This document shows positions 7,655 through 14,662 of a stretch of 37,219 nt of DNA, piece by piece. Source of the DNA: Bradyrhizobium murdochi (GTDB lineage: Bacteria > Pseudomonadota > Alphaproteobacteria > Rhizobiales > Xanthobacteraceae); contig NZ_AXAU01000037.1 of assembly GCF_000472965.1 (NCBI RefSeq), forward strand, positions 1 through 37,219, in the 5' to 3' direction. A program made the translations under genes and the position numbers. The first letter of the stretch is position 1; each line of letters begins with the position of its first letter. The notes under the pieces were generated by a model that had not been told where the DNA came from, searched no databases, and saw only the letters and a list, made by a program, of their open reading frames with translations.

Positions 7655-8098
7655 AGCGAATAGGGGGGCGGGTGGGGTTGGATTAGCTGCTATTCAAAAC
7701 GGCGAGGCGCTCCGGATTGTGACCATCGACCTCGCCGATCGTGGCGCGGCCGCGGCACCCGCGGGTGTTCATCAATCCGCTGTTGGCTTGGAGCAGAACA
7801 GGCGAGGGTCAGCCATGGGGGCTGCCTGTAAGTTCCGGGCTATTACGACCCTGTCGTGCGACCGGCGGCTGTTGGCGTCAGTTATCGTGACCTCGACGGC
7901 AAATCTCGTGGGCTTGAAGCGACCGGTCTTCTCGCCGTCTGCCTCCAGCATGAGATCGATCATCGCGATGGCGCACTATTCGCTGACCGCATGTCCAGAC
8001 ATAAGCGCGGATACGCTCTTGAAGATATTGCCCAGAGTGGCGCTGACCGCCACAACCCGCGCCAGGGTCAGCCAGCGATAGGAGAGCTTTGCCGCTAA
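7655..8098 (+). pseudogene. def: Peptide deformylase, inactivated by frameshifts and a stop
   Basis: Three blocks of the peptide deformylase signature occur in order but in different frames: GVGLAAIQNGEALRIVTIDL (motif 1), then HGGCL interrupted by TAA directly after the Leu (motif 2, normally EGCLS), then LQHEIDHRDGALFADRMS (motif 3, HExxH metal site). The enzyme removes N-formyl groups from nascent proteins. Here at least two frameshifts (near 7760 and 7830) and the internal stop rule out an active product. It probably represents an extra, island-borne copy. The sequence from 7482 to 7654, before it, holds no gene that I can see. Confidence 0.75.
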
Positions 8099-8118
8099 GG
8101 CCGAAGCGTTCATGCGGG

Positions 8119-8949
8119 TTAGCGACGATCAAACCTGATCGGGACGGCAATCGTCAGCGTGTTTCCGCTCTGGCCGGCAGGAGGCGCCGGCACCGGACTT
8201 GCGCGTCGCGCGAGGGCGACAGCCTCGCTGTCGAGGGCATGGTCACCTGACGAGCGCGCCAAACGCGCCGACACTACACGGCCGCCCTGGTCGATCGTGA
8301 ATATGACCGACGCAGCCCCTTGGCTGGCGCCTGGGGGATAGCGCTTGTGTCGATTGAGATGCGCGGCAAGGGCGCTTTGCCAGCTTGCGGCAGATGCAGA
8401 CGGGACGCGCGCTGCGCTTGGCGCCGGGGCGGCGAAGCGGTCCGCGCGCTGTTGCGTCCTGACGCTCGGCGCGCTCGTCTGGGGGATGGCCCGTTTCGGC
8501 GCCGGCCTCTTGGGCTGTGGTTCAGGTGCTTTCGACGGCGGCGTCAGCACAGCGTCCGCACGCTCATTCTCGGGTAGCTCGGGAATGTCGACCTCGAGAT
8601 TCCGAGCGGAAGGCGGTTCGACGGGTTGGGTCGTCTCTTTCGGTTCTTCAGGCGGCTTCTCCTGCGGGGCAGGAATTGGATCGGGCGGGGTTTCCGTCAC
8701 CTGCGGTCCGGGAGCGACGTCGGCCGTCGTCGGCTCCGGCGCGGCGGTGAGCGGCGCGAGCTCGATCATGATGGCTTCCGGCGGCCCACCCGGCATCGCC
8801 GGCGGCGCCGGCCAGTTCATGGTGAGCCACATGACCCCCGCATGCAGCGCGACCACGGCAAGGCCGGCCGCCGTCCAGCGCAACACTGAGGGCAGCGTCA
8901 CCTCGCCGCCGATCCTGCCATCAGGGTCGCGCCAGCCGATCGCCGTCAT
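8119..8949 (-). CDS. tonB: TonB family protein
   Basis: This 276-residue protein transmits proton-motive-force energy from ExbB-ExbD to outer-membrane receptors. It has one N-terminal membrane anchor (LRWTAAGLAVVALHAGVMWL, about 24-43). A long Pro/Glu-rich and then Pro/Lys-rich periplasm-spanning region runs from about 48 to 155. The C-terminal TonB domain (from about 185: WQSALAAHLNRHKRYPPGA, FTIDQGGRVVSARLARSSGD, AVPIRFDRR) contains the YP motif. Its start overlaps the exbD stop by four bases. It is the last gene of a receptor-exbB-exbD-tonB cluster, which suggests dedication to that receptor. Confidence 0.9.
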   Translation of the reverse strand: MTAIGWRDPDGRIGGEVTLPSVLRWTAAGLAVVALHAGVMWLTMNWPAPPAMPGGPPEAIMIELAPLTAAPEPTTADVAPGPQVTETPPDPIPAPQEKPPEEPKETTQPVEPPSARNLEVDIPELPENERADAVLTPPSKAPEPQPKRPAPKRAIPQTSAPSVRTQQRADRFAAPAPSAARVPSASAASWQSALAAHLNRHKRYPPGASQGAASVIFTIDQGGRVVSARLARSSGDHALDSEAVALARRASPVPAPPAGQSGNTLTIAVPIRFDRR

Positions 8950-9407
8950 GGCTGCGTCGCGGGGCCTGAGGCCGGGGCCGTCGCCTGGCCGGTATCTTCG
9001 AGTCCGACCAGCGCGATCTTCAGGTAACCCGCCTGCCGCAGCAGATTCATCACGTTCATCAACTCGCGATAGGCGACGACGCCATCGGCACGCAGGAAGA
9101 CACGCTGCTCGCGATCATGGCTGGTGTGTCGATCCAGCGTTGCCTGCAAGGCGCTGCGCGGCACATCGTCGTTGCCGAGCGCCAAGCTCAGATCCCGCTT
9201 GACGGTGAGGAATACCGGCTTGTCCGGACGCGGTTGGGGCTGCGCATTGGACACTGGCAGATCGACCGCGACATCGACCGTCGATAGCGGTGCAGCCACC
9301 ATAAAGATGATGAGCAGCACCAGCATCACGTCGATGAACGGCGTAACGTTGATCTCGCTCAGTTCATCGATGCCGCCGTCCTGCGGATCCTTGAGTGATA
9401 CGGCCAT
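8946..9407 (-). CDS. exbD: Biopolymer transport protein ExbD
   Basis: This 153-residue inner-membrane protein forms the proton-conducting complex with ExbB. The short cytoplasmic N-terminus ending in ELSEINVTPFIDVMLVLLII contains the conserved membrane aspartate (in FIDVMLV). It is followed by a periplasmic domain (FLTVKRDLSLALGNDDVP, VFLRADGVVAYRELMNVM). Length and layout are normal for ExbD. It starts seven bases after exbB and overlaps tonB by four bases, so all three are almost certainly co-transcribed. Confidence 0.9.
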   Translation of the reverse strand: MAVSLKDPQDGGIDELSEINVTPFIDVMLVLLIIFMVAAPLSTVDVAVDLPVSNAQPQPRPDKPVFLTVKRDLSLALGNDDVPRSALQATLDRHTSHDREQRVFLRADGVVAYRELMNVMNLLRQAGYLKIALVGLEDTGQATAPASGPATQP

Positions 9408-9413
9408 GGCTGC

Positions 9414-10355
9414 TCACTCCGCAGCGGTGCGGCTGCGCTCCAGCGACACCACCGGCGAGAGCAGCCCGCGGTCCTGCCGTTCCAGATCGCGCGAGATGTG
9501 CTGAATGATCTCGCCGGAGGCATCCGACAACAGCGCCCGATAGCTGGCGAGCGCACGAGCGAACACGTTGTAGATAATGACAGCCGGAATGGCAGCCACC
9601 AACCCGAGTGCGGTCGCCAGCAGCGCCTCGGCAATGCCCGGCGCGACCACCGCAAGGTTGGTGGTCTTGGACTGCGAGATGCCGATGAACGAGTTCATGA
9701 TGCCCCACACGGTGCCGAATAGGCCGACGAACGGGGCGGTCGCGCCGATCGTCGCCAACAATCCAGTGCCGCGGGCGATGTCGCGGCCGGCCTTGGCCTC
9801 GATGCGCGAAAGCGCAATCGCAAGACGTTCCTTGATGCCGTCAGCCGACAGGTTCGGCGAGCGACGGCATTCGCGCTCGGCGGCTTGCATCAGATCGGCA
9901 ACGGCGCCCTTGCCGGTCCAGCCGGCTTCGATCTCCTCGCGTGCCGCTTCCAGATTGTCGGCGCGGGTAAGTTTGCGCACGCAACTGCGGGTCCGCCGCC
10001 GGGCGGCCATCAATTCCAGGCCCTTGGCAAACCAGATCGTCCAGGTCACCAGCGAGGCGAACGCCAGCCCGATCATCACCGCCTTCACGACGATGTCTGC
10101 CTGCATGAACATCCCCCACGGCGACAAGTCATGAGGCAATGTTGCGGATGCCGTGGTGGATAGAGACGTGCTGCCCCCAGCCCTAACAGTGGAATTGGAC
10201 GGAGACGGCAGCCCCTGGCTTGCAGGTCCCACATCTGAGGGTACGGCTGGAGGTTCTCCGCGAGGAATGGATGGCGCCGACTGCGTCGCTGCAGAGGGCT
10301 CCGGCGTCTGCGCCTGGAGAGAACCAGACAGGCTGGTGAGGGTGACCGCAGTCAT
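9414..10355 (-). CDS. exbB: TonB-system energizer ExbB
   Basis: ExbB is the inner-membrane proton-channel subunit that powers TonB. A signal-like N-terminus and a Pro/Ser/Thr-rich periplasmic extension (to about residue 85) precede the conserved part. That part has three membrane segments (VVKAVMIGLAFASLVTWTIW, IATIGATAPFVGLFGTVWGI-type, LVAAIPAVIIYNVF) with the FVGLFGTVWGIMNSF signature. The start is uncertain. The ATG at 10355 has no ribosome site near it, whereas GAAAGG lies about 25 bases upstream and the upstream in-frame codons (VIRILL) would lengthen the hydrophobic signal, but no standard start codon is in frame there. It is followed at seven bases by exbD. Confidence 0.88.
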   Translation of the reverse strand: MTAVTLTSLSGSLQAQTPEPSAATQSAPSIPRGEPPAVPSDVGPASQGLPSPSNSTVRAGGSTSLSTTASATLPHDLSPWGMFMQADIVVKAVMIGLAFASLVTWTIWFAKGLELMAARRRTRSCVRKLTRADNLEAAREEIEAGWTGKGAVADLMQAAERECRRSPNLSADGIKERLAIALSRIEAKAGRDIARGTGLLATIGATAPFVGLFGTVWGIMNSFIGISQSKTTNLAVVAPGIAEALLATALGLVAAIPAVIIYNVFARALASYRALLSDASGEIIQHISRDLERQDRGLLSPVVSLERSRTAAE

Positions 10356-10473
10356 CAGGAGGATGCGAATAACCCGAGTCCTTTCTAAACGGCGAGCAAT
10401 GTCCGCAGTGGCGATGACTGGCGGACATCGCTCGGCCGGTCTTTCGATTACTTGGCGACCAGATCCGAGCCGC

Positions 10474-12585
10474 TCAGAATTTTACGGAGGAGAACAACCG
10501 AACATTGCGTCCCGGTTGTAGGACCTCATCCTTCTTGTACGATTGGTGAAAGCGGATGTCGTCATCCAGGAGATTCTCGCCTTTCAGGCCGAGAGTTACT
10601 TCCACGGGTAGGGATCCTGTCGGCATTGTGGTCGTGTAGCTTAGCTCCGCGTTGAGAAGATTATATCCAGCAGTCGGCGTCTCGAACGCTCCGAGATTGT
10701 TTTGCGCGAACGCATGCAACAGATTAATTCGCGCGATCCAGTTTGGATCTCGATAGAATAATCCGCCACCCAACCGGTGAGGCGGAATCTTGGGAACGAA
10801 GCTGCCATCCGCGAAAGTGGCGCGGACAAAATCGTACTGTGCCTCAACGCCCCATACGCCATTCCAGACTTTGGCAACGTCATGCTCGACCTGAAGTTCG
10901 CCACCGACGAACTTTGCGTCGCGCTGCGAGTAAATGATCTGATCGAAGCTCGCGCCTGGAGTGCCGCAGGAGGCGAAGTCGTCGCCGCACCTGATGCCGG
11001 TGAAATTCTTGAAGATGAAGTTGTCGAATTTCGTGTAGAAAACAGACGCATCGAACCGGGTCTCGCCACGACCGCGCTTGAGCCCGACTTCGAGAGAATT
11101 GGCTTTCTCAAGCGTCATGGTCGGGTCGCCGATCTCGAAGGTCCGCGGTGTATCGTGCGGTCCCTTGTAGAACAATTCGATCGGATCAGGGGACCGCTCG
11201 ACATGCTGTACCGTAACTCGGGCGACCATCTCATAGGGGAGATCGTACAACAGTCCAGCGCTGGCGCTGATCGGCACAAAGTTGCGGACAACCGGGAACA
11301 GCGTCGGATCGTTGGGGGGCGGAAGAAACGAGGCCGGGAAGCGCGCGCCGGTGCCGTTGATGTCCGTGCGCTCGGCGCGGATGGCGCCTTGGGCGCGTAG
11401 CGCAGATGTGATCTGCAGTTCCTCGAACACGAAGGCCGCGATGTTCTGCGCGCGGGCCGGGGCCAGTAGCTGTTCTTCCGCGCCTCCGACCGACAGATCG
11501 CGCCGGCCCCATTGAAAACCGACGGCGCCTCTTAGCTCCCCGAAAGCGGTATTGACGGGCAGATGAGAGATTTCCGCACGCGATTCGATTTCTCGGTTCT
11601 TGAAAGTCGAACCAACTTCGGCTGCGGCGCCCAGGCCGTCAACTTCCAGGTGCTTGTAATCGGTATAGCCGAGCCAGTACCTGATCGTATCAATTCCAGT
11701 TTCGCGAAGGCGCCACTCACCGCGGCTGTTCCATTTTGATTGGCGGAGGTCAATATGGTTCTTCGCCCGGGCCGACTCGATGCCCGGAATGAAATAGGTC
11801 ATCGCCATATTCTGGTAAGACATCCCCACGAAGCCATCATTGAAAATGTAAGAACCGCCGACGCTTTGCCCCTCGGAAGAGTAGCTTGAGTTCTCTTGAA
11901 CTCCGCCTGGAATGCGGTAGTCGCCAGCGCTTCGCTTGAATGCATCGAGGTGGAGCGAGAAATTTCCGCCACCTGCGTCGAGCAGGACGGCTCCGTCCTT
12001 GCCGTTGCTGACGCTGTTCAGGCCACCACGCGCCTGAAAAGCGACGCCGTTCGTTGGGACGCTTGTCGGAATACGCCCGTTATTGGCGCTCACAACACCG
12101 CCGATGGCCTGCGAGCCATAGCGCAGAGTACCGGGTCCGCGAATGACCTCGATCTGGCCGCTCATGAGCGGATCGATTGTCACTGCATGGTCTTCTCCCA
12201 GGTTTGCCATGTCGCCGGAGCCGATGCCGTCTTCCTGCGTGCGAACGCGGAAGCCACCGAGTCCACGGATCACCGGACGACTTGCGACAGGGGAGAACGA
12301 TGTCGATGAAACGCCGGGTGTCGTACTCAGGGTGTCGCCAAGAGACGCTGCCCCTCGGCTCAAGGTCTGCTGAGGGGTAACTACCGATACCGAGCTGAAT
12401 GATGGAGCTACCGGTATCGATTGAGAGGGGGCCCACCAAGGGACGTTTTCGCCGGTACTCCGGCCTGATTGTGCGATTGGGCTGGGCGATGTGACCACAA
12501 TCTCGTCGAGTTGGACTACCTGGGCATGCGCACCCGTCGACAAGGCGAGCGCACTCGCCCCCAGCGCCCATCGATACAACCGCAT
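10474..12585 (-). CDS. TonB-dependent outer-membrane receptor (ZnuD-like)
   Basis: This 703-residue receptor has a signal peptide (MRLYRWALGASALALSTGAH, then AQ) and a TonB box-like segment (VVQLDEIVVTSPSP). A plug domain follows (TPGVSSTSFSPVASRPVIRG, IEVIRGPGTLRYGSQAIGGV), then a 22-strand-type barrel ending in the aromatic C-terminus LFSSVKF. The stretches ELFYKGPHDTPRTFEIGDP and FHQSYKKDEVLQPGRNVRLF are characteristic of the ZnuD group of metal receptors, so zinc or another metal complex is the likely substrate; siderophore uptake cannot be excluded. A palindrome lies 12 bases before the start codon and a Fur-type gene is divergent, which points to metal-dependent repression. About 118 bases separate it from exbB. 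Confidence 0.85.
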   Translation of the reverse strand: MRLYRWALGASALALSTGAHAQVVQLDEIVVTSPSPIAQSGRSTGENVPWWAPSQSIPVAPSFSSVSVVTPQQTLSRGAASLGDTLSTTPGVSSTSFSPVASRPVIRGLGGFRVRTQEDGIGSGDMANLGEDHAVTIDPLMSGQIEVIRGPGTLRYGSQAIGGVVSANNGRIPTSVPTNGVAFQARGGLNSVSNGKDGAVLLDAGGGNFSLHLDAFKRSAGDYRIPGGVQENSSYSSEGQSVGGSYIFNDGFVGMSYQNMAMTYFIPGIESARAKNHIDLRQSKWNSRGEWRLRETGIDTIRYWLGYTDYKHLEVDGLGAAAEVGSTFKNREIESRAEISHLPVNTAFGELRGAVGFQWGRRDLSVGGAEEQLLAPARAQNIAAFVFEELQITSALRAQGAIRAERTDINGTGARFPASFLPPPNDPTLFPVVRNFVPISASAGLLYDLPYEMVARVTVQHVERSPDPIELFYKGPHDTPRTFEIGDPTMTLEKANSLEVGLKRGRGETRFDASVFYTKFDNFIFKNFTGIRCGDDFASCGTPGASFDQIIYSQRDAKFVGGELQVEHDVAKVWNGVWGVEAQYDFVRATFADGSFVPKIPPHRLGGGLFYRDPNWIARINLLHAFAQNNLGAFETPTAGYNLLNAELSYTTTMPTGSLPVEVTLGLKGENLLDDDIRFHQSYKKDEVLQPGRNVRLFSSVKF

Positions 12586-12596
12586 GCCAGCTACCC

Positions 12597-12665
12597 CTTA
12601 TTGCGAATTTGTTGCAATAAGGGAATTGCATGTCCGTTTCTGGATGTCAACTTATTGCAATTAAG
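12597..12665. promoter_or_regulatory. Candidate Fur-family operator(s) between receptor and fur-like gene
   Basis: A perfect inverted repeat CTTATTGC (12597-12604) / GCAATAAG (12614-12621) with a nine-base spacer lies just before the receptor start. A second, CTTATTGCAATTAAG (12651-12665), has the palindromic core ATTGCAAT, and a further ATTGCA half lies between them (12625-12630). The TTGC…GCAA pattern resembles Fur/Mur-type sites in alphaproteobacteria. The segment is AT-rich and divergent from the Fur-type gene, so both sides may be controlled. Confidence 0.6.
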
Positions 12666-12769
12666 TCTCAAAAGCAGAAGAGCGACTTATGTGAAATGCA
12701 GGAAACGTGTAGAGAGGTCACGCGCTGATCGCAGGCAGGCCGCGACCGGCGCCACCGGGTAAGGCACTG

Positions 12770-13225
12770 ATGAAATCAAAACTGGATGAAGAGTTTGAGC
12801 GGCTGTGCCGTGAGAAAGGTTTGCGGTTGACCGGGCCGCGCCGCATCATTCTCGATGTACTGGCCAAGGCATCAGATCATCCCGATGCGATCGAAGTGCA
12901 TCGGCGTGCAAGTTTGATCGATCCAAGCATCGCCATTGCGACCGTTTATCGTACCGTGCGACTGCTCGAAGATTCGGGGATTCTCGAAAGTCATGCTTTT
13001 GGCGATGGCCGGGCAAGATATGAGACGGCGGATCGGGAGCATCATGATCACCTGATCAATATTGAGACCGGTGATGTCATCGAATTCCGTTCAGATGAGA
13101 TCGAGCGGCTACAGGAAGGGATTGCGCGCGCTCACGGCTTTGAGATTGTCAGTCATCGCCTTGAAATCTTCGTCAAGCCGCTGAAAGGGGGCAAGCGAAA
13201 GAAGACGTCACGGGACAGGCGGTAA
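12770..13225 (+). CDS. Fur-family metalloregulator
   Basis: This 151-residue Fur-superfamily repressor has an N-terminal winged helix (RLTGPRRIILDVLAKASDHP, IAIATVYRTVRLLEDSGILE) and a C-terminal dimer/metal domain (HHDHLINIETGDVIEFRSDE, ARAHGFEIVSHRLEIFV). The HHDHLI site is present, but the structural Cys pair found in many Fur and Zur proteins is absent, as is usual for rhizobial Fur/Mur. A ribosome site (AAGG) precedes the ATG. Adjacent to and divergent from a ZnuD-like receptor, it could answer to iron, manganese or zinc; the sequence does not decide. The basic tail (GGKRKKTSRDRR) is longer than usual. Confidence 0.85.
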   Translation: MKSKLDEEFERLCREKGLRLTGPRRIILDVLAKASDHPDAIEVHRRASLIDPSIAIATVYRTVRLLEDSGILESHAFGDGRARYETADREHHDHLINIETGDVIEFRSDEIERLQEGIARAHGFEIVSHRLEIFVKPLKGGKRKKTSRDRR

Positions 13226-13616
13226 GGAGCACCTCTGCCGGTTTCCCACGTTGACGTCAATCGCTGCGCGACAACCGTTTCGTTGCCGATGGCCGTCGCC
13301 TGACTGACCGCGATAGCCGCCGGCCCGGCACGAGGCCCATCCCCCAAGCGCCAGCCCTGGGCCAAATACGCTGCCAGCGGCAACGTTTGCCCTCCAGAGG
13401 GCCCAAGCTTCCATAATGTGCGATCATCCGCCCGCTTGTATCGCTCGAAAAGCTGAGCAACTCCGAGGGGAGAACCCGGCTTCAGAAGACCATGCTTCGC
13501 GATCAAGCCAGATAGGCTTCTTGCAGTGTACGCACCGCGGCTACGCAGCGCAACTCATGGAAGCCGAGCGGCTTCACGGATTCTGCCTCGTCCGGAAGCG
13601 TTGGAAAGAGGTCCAG
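13226..13616. other. No confident gene
   Basis: A minus-strand open frame covers 13153-13506, but it overlaps the end of the Fur-type gene, lacks recognisable motifs and has no clear ribosome site. I do not call it. Nothing else in this stretch is supported. Confidence 0.3.
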
Positions 13617-13829
13617 ATGGGCTATGGCAATAGCCTGATCATTTGCGCGATCAATCCGTTTCGGATCGCTGGCCGCGAGCAATCAAATGACATCTTGGAG
13701 CAGCTCGACGAAAAGCACCACTACGCATTCTTCGAAGTGCCTGAGATAGGGTTCGACAGTCGCCTGTTCGCGCTGGCGAAACGTGCGATCAAGGATGGCC
13801 TCACCCACGATTACAACGGTGAGTTGTAA
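13617..13829 (+). CDS. Small hypothetical protein
   Basis: This 70-residue frame starts MGYGNSLIICAINPFRIAGR, with a ribosome site (AAAGAGG) eight bases upstream. The composition is protein-like (NDILEQLDEKHHYAFFEVPE), but I do not recognise the family. A longer in-frame version could start upstream at 13557 (MEAERLHGF). It precedes another unassigned frame on the same strand by 18 bases. Both sit between the metal-uptake cluster and the defence cluster. Confidence 0.4.
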   Translation: MGYGNSLIICAINPFRIAGREQSNDILEQLDEKHHYAFFEVPEIGFDSRLFALAKRAIKDGLTHDYNGEL

Positions 13830-13847
13830 AGCGCGGTATGGAGCGAA

Positions 13848-14135
13848 ATGGTCATCTCCATGATCGAAGTTGTTTTCACGCACAACTTTGCTTTCCGGCC
13901 TACCGGAATTGTTCGCGAGGCGTACTCAAACTATCTGAACATGCTCTATGCCGATGAAAATGCAGGCCTGTGCGACGAGGATATCTCGGTGCTCAAGGTC
14001 AACGAGCTGTACAGCTGGTCAACGCTTGGCAGTTCATGGAGCGGTGCGGATTCACCGAGCCCGGTCATAAGGACGGGTTGGAAGATGAGAGCGTGGGATA
14101 GAGGTGAAGACGGTTACACCGTTGTGATGATCTGA
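13848..14135 (+). CDS. Hypothetical protein, possibly frameshifted near its end
   Basis: This 95-residue frame reads MIEVVFTHNFAFRPTGIVRE and EDISVLKVNELYSW, then becomes low quality (STLGSSWSGADSPSP). A neighbouring frame from about 14008 to 14102 reads more like protein (AVQLVNAWQFMERCGFTEP, ending at a TAG at 14100-14102). One frameshift near 14007 may therefore have changed the tail. No family is recognised. It follows the small frame ending at 13829 and its end overlaps a gene on the other strand. Confidence 0.35.
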   Translation: MVISMIEVVFTHNFAFRPTGIVREAYSNYLNMLYADENAGLCDEDISVLKVNELYSWSTLGSSWSGADSPSPVIRTGWKMRAWDRGEDGYTVVMI

Positions 14136-14581
14136 TCATCGTCCGAAAAGGGCAGCAAGATCCCGAGTTGCGTAGTGTAGAAAGCGATTTCAGTTGTCAG
14201 CGTTCCAATCTCTGAAATCTGATCATTATCGTCCTTTTCGCTGACTTCGACTCTCTCGCTCCATGGTAGGCCGATCTCGCGAAAAACCTTGTCGCTGCTC
14301 CAAGTCAAAAAAGTATGTCCGATCAGATTTCGCTTTTCACCTAGCTTTCGTGCTCGTTCGCTGAGCTTGTTCCATTGGCTGCGCAGAGTAACAAGCCTTC
14401 TGTCGGTTGATACGGCATTTACGACGTGCTGGGCGTCGAACGCTTTTGTTGTCTGCCGGAGGCGTTCGGTTAATGCACGTACTTGTCCCATTTCGCGCGC
14501 TCGCTGCGTAGAGCGAGTTGCCTCGCGGAAGCTGCGGCTTGGGGATTGTTCTTGTCCCAAGCGAAGGCGGTAAGCTGCCAT
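14114..14581 (-). CDS. Uncharacterised protein with a HEPN-like RN-x3-H motif
   Basis: This 155-residue frame lies 81 bases downstream of the subtilisin-like protease gene on the same strand, so it may be the third gene of that operon. The helical middle part (QWNKLSERARKLGEKRNLIG, then HTFLTW) contains R84-N-L-I-G-H89, matching the R-x4-H signature (with a polar residue after Arg) of HEPN-domain ribonucleases. The N-terminal 30 residues are Ser/Arg-rich and may not belong. An adjacent frame upstream (LEEAVAYLQWQLTAFAW, ending at a TAA at about 14472) also looks protein-like, so a frameshift near 14490 or a later start at 14491 (MGQVRALTERL) is possible. The function is not known. Confidence 0.45.
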   Translation of the reverse strand: MAAYRLRLGQEQSPSRSFREATRSTQRAREMGQVRALTERLRQTTKAFDAQHVVNAVSTDRRLVTLRSQWNKLSERARKLGEKRNLIGHTFLTWSSDKVFREIGLPWSERVEVSEKDDNDQISEIGTLTTEIAFYTTQLGILLPFSDDDQIITTV

Positions 14582-14662
14582 TGTAGATAGGCAACAGCTT
14601 CTTCAAGGCGGCTTCGCCAAGAGCAACCACCGGCAAGGAGTTTCGACTGGACCGCACCGCTG

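Noticed and set aside
8345..9202. 285-codon plus-strand frame opposite tonB
   Set aside because: Gly/Ser-rich translation is the mirror of TonB's Pro/Ala-rich linker.
13153..13506. 117-codon minus-strand frame after the Fur-type gene
   Set aside because: Overlaps the end of that gene, has no recognisable motif and no ribosome site; composition fits chance.
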